Shown here piece after piece: positions 5,565-8,196 of a stretch of DNA of 8,196 bases. Location: the NCBI GenBank assembly GCA_030606385.1, contig JAUWGN010000035.1, positions 1 through 8,196 of the forward strand, read 5' to 3'. The DNA is from Dehalococcoidia bacterium. Its GTDB lineage: Bacteria > Chloroflexota > Dehalococcoidia > GIF9 > AB-539-J10. Both the position numbers and the translations under genes were made by a program. The stretch's first letter is position 1. Each line of letters begins with the position of its first letter. The notes under the pieces are model-generated. The model ran no database searches and was not told the DNA's origin. It was given only the letters and a program-made list of their open reading frames with translations.

Positions 5565-6362
5565 ATGGCAACGATATGGATCACATATGCATGGGCTGAT
5601 AATCAATATGGCGATGTAGATTTCGTTGCTCAAGAACTCGAGCAGGCGGGACTACAGGTTAGATTAGATCGTTGGAACATTTCCGCAGGCCGACGACTTT
5701 GGTCTCAGATAGAGAATTTCATAACCTCCCCGGGACAAAGCGATGCATGGTTGATGGTGGCAACAAACAATAGTTTGTCCAGCGAGCCGTGTAAGGAAGA
5801 ATATGCGTATGCCTTAGATCGCGCTCTCGGCGTTAGAGGTCAGAGCTATCCCGTCATTGCCCTTTTCCTTGGACCAGTAGATCAGAATCTCATTCCAGCG
5901 GGCATAAGAACTCGATTGTACGTGAGCATCACAGATCCAGACTGGAAAGAGAGAATCGTAGCGGCAGCGGAGGGAAGGCCTCATCAAATACAAAGACAAC
6001 AAATTCAGCCGTTTCACATACACATCCACCAAAACCAACCTGGCACGAAGCCCGTTGCGATCGAAGTGCGGCCTCGGGCTGGCGTGTGGGCACCTTTTAT
6101 TGCAGCAGTCCCTATGTTTGAAAAGGAGAACATTGATCCGAATATTATGATTGGGCCGAGAGATGTGCCGACAAATACAGGAATACTCGTGAACTGTGGT
6201 GAAGAAACATCGCCGGATGGCAAAATGTGGGTGATGACCTCTGGTAACCAAGCCACACCAACGGAAAGCTACTACATTTGGTGCAAATCAGTTCCCTCGA
6301 CACTCGTTTTTGGCGTCAATGGCCGTGCACCGCAATATACGGTGAATCTTGGTGGCGGCTAG
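5565..6362 (+). CDS. TIR-domain protein with beta-rich C-terminal domain (candidate NAD-targeting effector)
   Basis: Residues 1-135 form a bacterial TIR/TIR_2-like domain. It shows first strand IWITYAW (4-10), VRLDRWNISAGRRLWSQIE (32-50, box-2-like), the strand AWLMVATN (61-68) and SEPCKEEYAYAL (73-84). Glu79 three residues after Cys76 matches the WCxxE-type position whose Glu cleaves NAD in active bacterial TIRs. Residues 136-160 are a polar Gln/His-rich linker (HIHIH at 151-155). Residues 161-265 are predicted beta-rich and not recognised. There is no signal peptide, so it is cytosolic. AAGGA (5550-5554) lies 10 bases before the ATG. The TPR gene follows after 15 bases, so the two are co-transcribed. 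By family knowledge TIR effectors act in anti-phage defence; activity here is inference. Confidence 0.85.
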   Translation: MATIWITYAWADNQYGDVDFVAQELEQAGLQVRLDRWNISAGRRLWSQIENFITSPGQSDAWLMVATNNSLSSEPCKEEYAYALDRALGVRGQSYPVIALFLGPVDQNLIPAGIRTRLYVSITDPDWKERIVAAAEGRPHQIQRQQIQPFHIHIHQNQPGTKPVAIEVRPRAGVWAPFIAAVPMFEKENIDPNIMIGPRDVPTNTGILVNCGEETSPDGKMWVMTSGNQATPTESYYIWCKSVPSTLVFGVNGRAPQYTVNLGGG

Positions 6363-6377
6363 AGGTGCAATTTAACA

Positions 6378-7388
6378 ATGGGCTCCAGCGGACTCGTAAA
6401 CTCGCCGCTGAGCCCTGACGTTGGGCAGCCAACAGTCAATTGGAAGGTGAGCATGGAAGGCGGAACAAAAACAAACAGGCTTGACGACTTCGACATAGAG
6501 ATCAAGGAACACCGGCTCGGGGCCTTCACAGGTGAGTTCCCAACCATTTTGGTGGCGCTTCTGAGTGGGATCGCTGGTGGGATGCTAGGCGCGATAGGGT
6601 CAGACATCTGGAAGGCCCTAAAGGAATACCTCCAGAAGCGCTATCGCGAGCTGGAGAGTGATCGGAAATCGAAAGAGAATACGCGCGAGGGCAGGTCGCG
6701 CGTTCTCACAGTCTATATCGTTACAGAGATTGATGGGGTACCTCTCGTCTACTACGTGGTGCCCGCCGACGAGACCCTGCCCCTCGACCTCGATTTCGAC
6801 GCGCTTTCAAAGGCCGAGGATGATGTCTCCATGCTTCTCAAAGCGAAGAAGCTCAACAGAAACGAGTTCCTGGGTATCAATCTAGGTACTCTTGGCAGGG
6901 GGCCGTATCTGCGGAGATTTGATGCTCTTCCCTTAGAGGATGCCATCCTAAGGGAGATCACGGCCGACCGAGAGAAAGTAGAGGCCTACACGCACTCGCT
7001 GGTTGGGACCTACTTTGACGAGTTGGATATGCTCGACGCCGCAAGAAGACACTATGAACTGGCCATTCAAGGTGTGCCCGACGATGCTAAGCTCCGAGTT
7101 AACCTGGGAATCACGTACGCTCGCGAGGGTGACCTTCCCATGGCAAAGACGTGGTGGGAAGAGGCAGCAAGGATCGATGGTAAGCTCGATGTCCTCCACT
7201 ATAACCTCGCCTGCTTCCACGCATCACGGGGCGATGCTGAAGCCGCAGCTCGGGAGCTCAAAGCCTCCATAGATCACGGCTTCCGTGATGTCGGTGTTCT
7301 GTTGCACGATCCCGAGTTTGCTCCCGTACTGAAAGACGAGAAGATCCAGGCACTTGTCCGAGAGATCAAAGCGCTACTGAAGAATTAG
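6378..7388 (+). CDS. TPR-repeat protein with N-terminal hydrophobic segment, partner of the TIR protein
   Basis: This 336-residue protein has no recognised name. Residues 1-52 are polar. Residues 54-75 (including ILVALLSGIAGGMLGAIG) form one Gly-rich hydrophobic helix that could be a membrane segment. A basic/acidic coiled stretch (79-106) follows. Residues 107-200 are an alpha/beta domain of unknown type (YIVTEIDGVPLVYYVVP near 113-129). Tetratricopeptide repeats span about 203-305 (LGITYAREGDLPMAKTWWEE at 243-262; HYNLACFHASRGDAEAAARE at 274-293). The end DPEFAPVLKDEKIQALV (311-327) is typical of TPR proteins. It starts 15 bases after the TIR stop, with AGAGGTG (6361-6367) as likely ribosome binding site. 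TPR regions mediate protein contacts, so a scaffold or sensor role for the TIR protein is plausible but unproven. The stop lies 22 bases before attC. Confidence 0.8.
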   Translation: MGSSGLVNSPLSPDVGQPTVNWKVSMEGGTKTNRLDDFDIEIKEHRLGAFTGEFPTILVALLSGIAGGMLGAIGSDIWKALKEYLQKRYRELESDRKSKENTREGRSRVLTVYIVTEIDGVPLVYYVVPADETLPLDLDFDALSKAEDDVSMLLKAKKLNRNEFLGINLGTLGRGPYLRRFDALPLEDAILREITADREKVEAYTHSLVGTYFDELDMLDAARRHYELAIQGVPDDAKLRVNLGITYAREGDLPMAKTWWEEAARIDGKLDVLHYNLACFHASRGDAEAAARELKASIDHGFRDVGVLLHDPEFAPVLKDEKIQALVREIKALLKN

Positions 7389-7410
7389 CTCAGTTGCATG
7401 TTAATACGCT

Positions 7411-7470
7411 GCCCAACAACAGCATCCAGCGGACGACGCTGCGCGCCGCCGCTGATGCTGGGCGTTATAC
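7411..7470 (+). repeat. integron attC site (59-base-element type)
   Basis: The 60-base site starts with R' GCCCAAC (7411-7417, RYYYAAC) and ends with R'' GTTATAC (7464-7470). AAC (7415-7417) pairs with GTT (7464-7466). CAGCATC (7420-7426) pairs perfectly with GATGCTG (7454-7460). AGCGG (7428-7432) pairs with CCGCT (7449-7453). C7427 is unpaired, giving the extrahelical G on the folded bottom strand that integrases recognise. The unpaired region between L and R arms (aa versus gcc) matches the normal spacer. The apical part is GC-rich (acgacgctgcgcgccg). Imperfect R'/R'' pairing beyond GTT is normal, as the last bases belong to the next cassette. Confidence 0.88.
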
Positions 7471-7486
7471 GAGAGGACAAAAAATC

Positions 7487-8196
7487 ATGGCATATAAAAT
7501 TGGCGTAATGATGATTGGTTCTCTTTACTGGGAAAACAACCAGGCTCGTGTTAATTGGCGTAGCAGCCGGCTATCAGAAGAACAGTTCGATGTTTTCACA
7601 CCAATAAGGTACGGGAGGCTGTCTGAAACAAGAGGTTCCACTTATACAATGGTGTTTTCGAGACTTTGCACCAGAAAAAGCTATGGCCTTGGCTCCGCGA
7701 AAGTGGTTACTTGTAAAAATACTGCCAACAATATTGATGACATAATCGAAGAAGCTAAATATCTTTGGGCGGCAGAAAGGAATATGAATGGAATAAATAA
7801 CCGATTTTGGGACTCATGGGGCTCAATCGGCCTGCTTTGCAACCCTAACACATTATTTCCCAAAAACTTTTTCTCTAAATGGTCTGAAATAACGACAAAT
7901 GCGGGTAGTTATGGAAAGATAAGCCACTGCAAAAGTGAAGCACCTGTTTTAAGCAAAAATGGTTTTTTTAATCTCCTATGGCCGACTTCTACAAAGAACT
8001 GCCAATCTCTCTCTCATGACATAATCCTTGCTACTGCTACAGATCCAACTTTAGATACCAAAACTAAAACATATCCAAGGGCATCGAAAATAGCTCAGGC
8101 ATGGAAAGAAGATACAGAAAATAACGCCAAATATTTTTGGGAAAATAGAAGGAACGGAATACACACTTTTCAGGACAATACAATAATTAGTTTTCT
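7487..8196 (+). CDS. unrecognised cassette-encoded protein, runs off the window
   Basis: An open frame of 236 codons continues to the last base without a stop, so only the N-terminal part is visible. ATG at 7487 is preceded by GAGAGGA (7471-7477) at 9 bases and lies 17 bases after the attC end, a normal position for a first cassette ORF. It begins MAYKIGVMMIGSLYWENN and includes PIRYGRLSETRGSTYTMVFS (about 41-60). It is rich in Asn, Lys, Ser and Trp, has no signal peptide and no motif I can name. Base composition is clearly more AT-rich than the TIR-TPR genes, as expected for cassettes of independent origin. Function unknown. Confidence 0.75.
   Translation, partial: MAYKIGVMMIGSLYWENNQARVNWRSSRLSEEQFDVFTPIRYGRLSETRGSTYTMVFSRLCTRKSYGLGSAKVVTCKNTANNIDDIIEEAKYLWAAERNMNGINNRFWDSWGSIGLLCNPNTLFPKNFFSKWSEITTNAGSYGKISHCKSEAPVLSKNGFFNLLWPTSTKNCQSLSHDIILATATDPTLDTKTKTYPRASKIAQAWKEDTENNAKYFWENRRNGIHTFQDNTIISF

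Noticed and set aside
6014..6256. Minus-strand ORFs inside the TIR and TPR genes (also 5814-6251, 6359-6607, 6948-7220)
   Set aside because: They lack ribosome binding sites and recognisable sequence and lie wholly opposite well-supported genes.
7411..7470. Reading the GC-rich hairpin as an intrinsic terminator of the TPR gene
   Set aside because: No T-run follows the stem, and the paired arms, extrahelical base and core sites match attC in detail.
7681..7863. Minus-strand 60-codon ORF in the last cassette
   Set aside because: It is opposite a long open forward frame that has a good ribosome binding site and attC-adjacent start.
1..8196. CRISPR arrays or tandem direct repeats
   Set aside because: No regularly spaced repeats were seen; the only clear direct repeat is the single pair at 30-98 and 891-959.

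Overview
The window joins an ordinary chromosomal region (1-5047) to an accessory region (about 5048-8196). The left part holds a lipoprotein-type glutaminyl cyclase, then tyrA, aroA and gmk as a tightly packed forward operon (22-base and 4-base overlaps). A convergent acyl-CoA dehydrogenase follows on the minus strand, its stop overlapping the gmk stop by 6 bases. Gene content, protein style and dispersed-repeat fragments (acgaagcaatctc, gagcgaagcgaag) suggest an uncultured Chloroflexota, probably Dehalococcoidia. This is inference from recall, not a database result.

The first two genes share an unusual control unit. A 40-base segment (39 of 40 identical) lies directly before each GTG start. 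It holds a near-consensus sigma-70-type promoter (TTGTCA, 17 bases, CATAAT) placed so that the predicted transcript begins at or next to the GTG, which implies leaderless mRNAs. Similarity continues into the first ten codons of both genes, so the cyclase signal peptide and the TyrA Rossmann strand appear to share an origin. AroA carries alanine at the position equivalent to E. coli EPSP synthase Gly96, a change associated with glyphosate insensitivity.

At 5113-5152 lies the 5' half of a tRNA-Ser(UGA), cut off just after the anticodon loop. It is joined to a frameshifted remnant of an IS256/mutator-type transposase on the minus strand (about 5154-5480). A good promoter (TTGACG, 17 bases, TACAAT) points rightward out of that remnant.

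The right part looks like integron gene-cassette DNA. A TIR-domain protein gene and a membrane/TPR protein gene are followed by a 60-base attC site (7411-7470) with R'/L'/L''/R'' pairing and an extrahelical base. A second, AT-richer cassette with an unrecognised ORF starts right after it and runs off the window. The TIR-TPR pair is the best candidate for an undescribed system. A reasonable hypothesis is a cassette-borne NAD-targeting defence module, with the TIR protein as effector and the TPR protein as membrane-linked partner or sensor. No integrase gene is visible.
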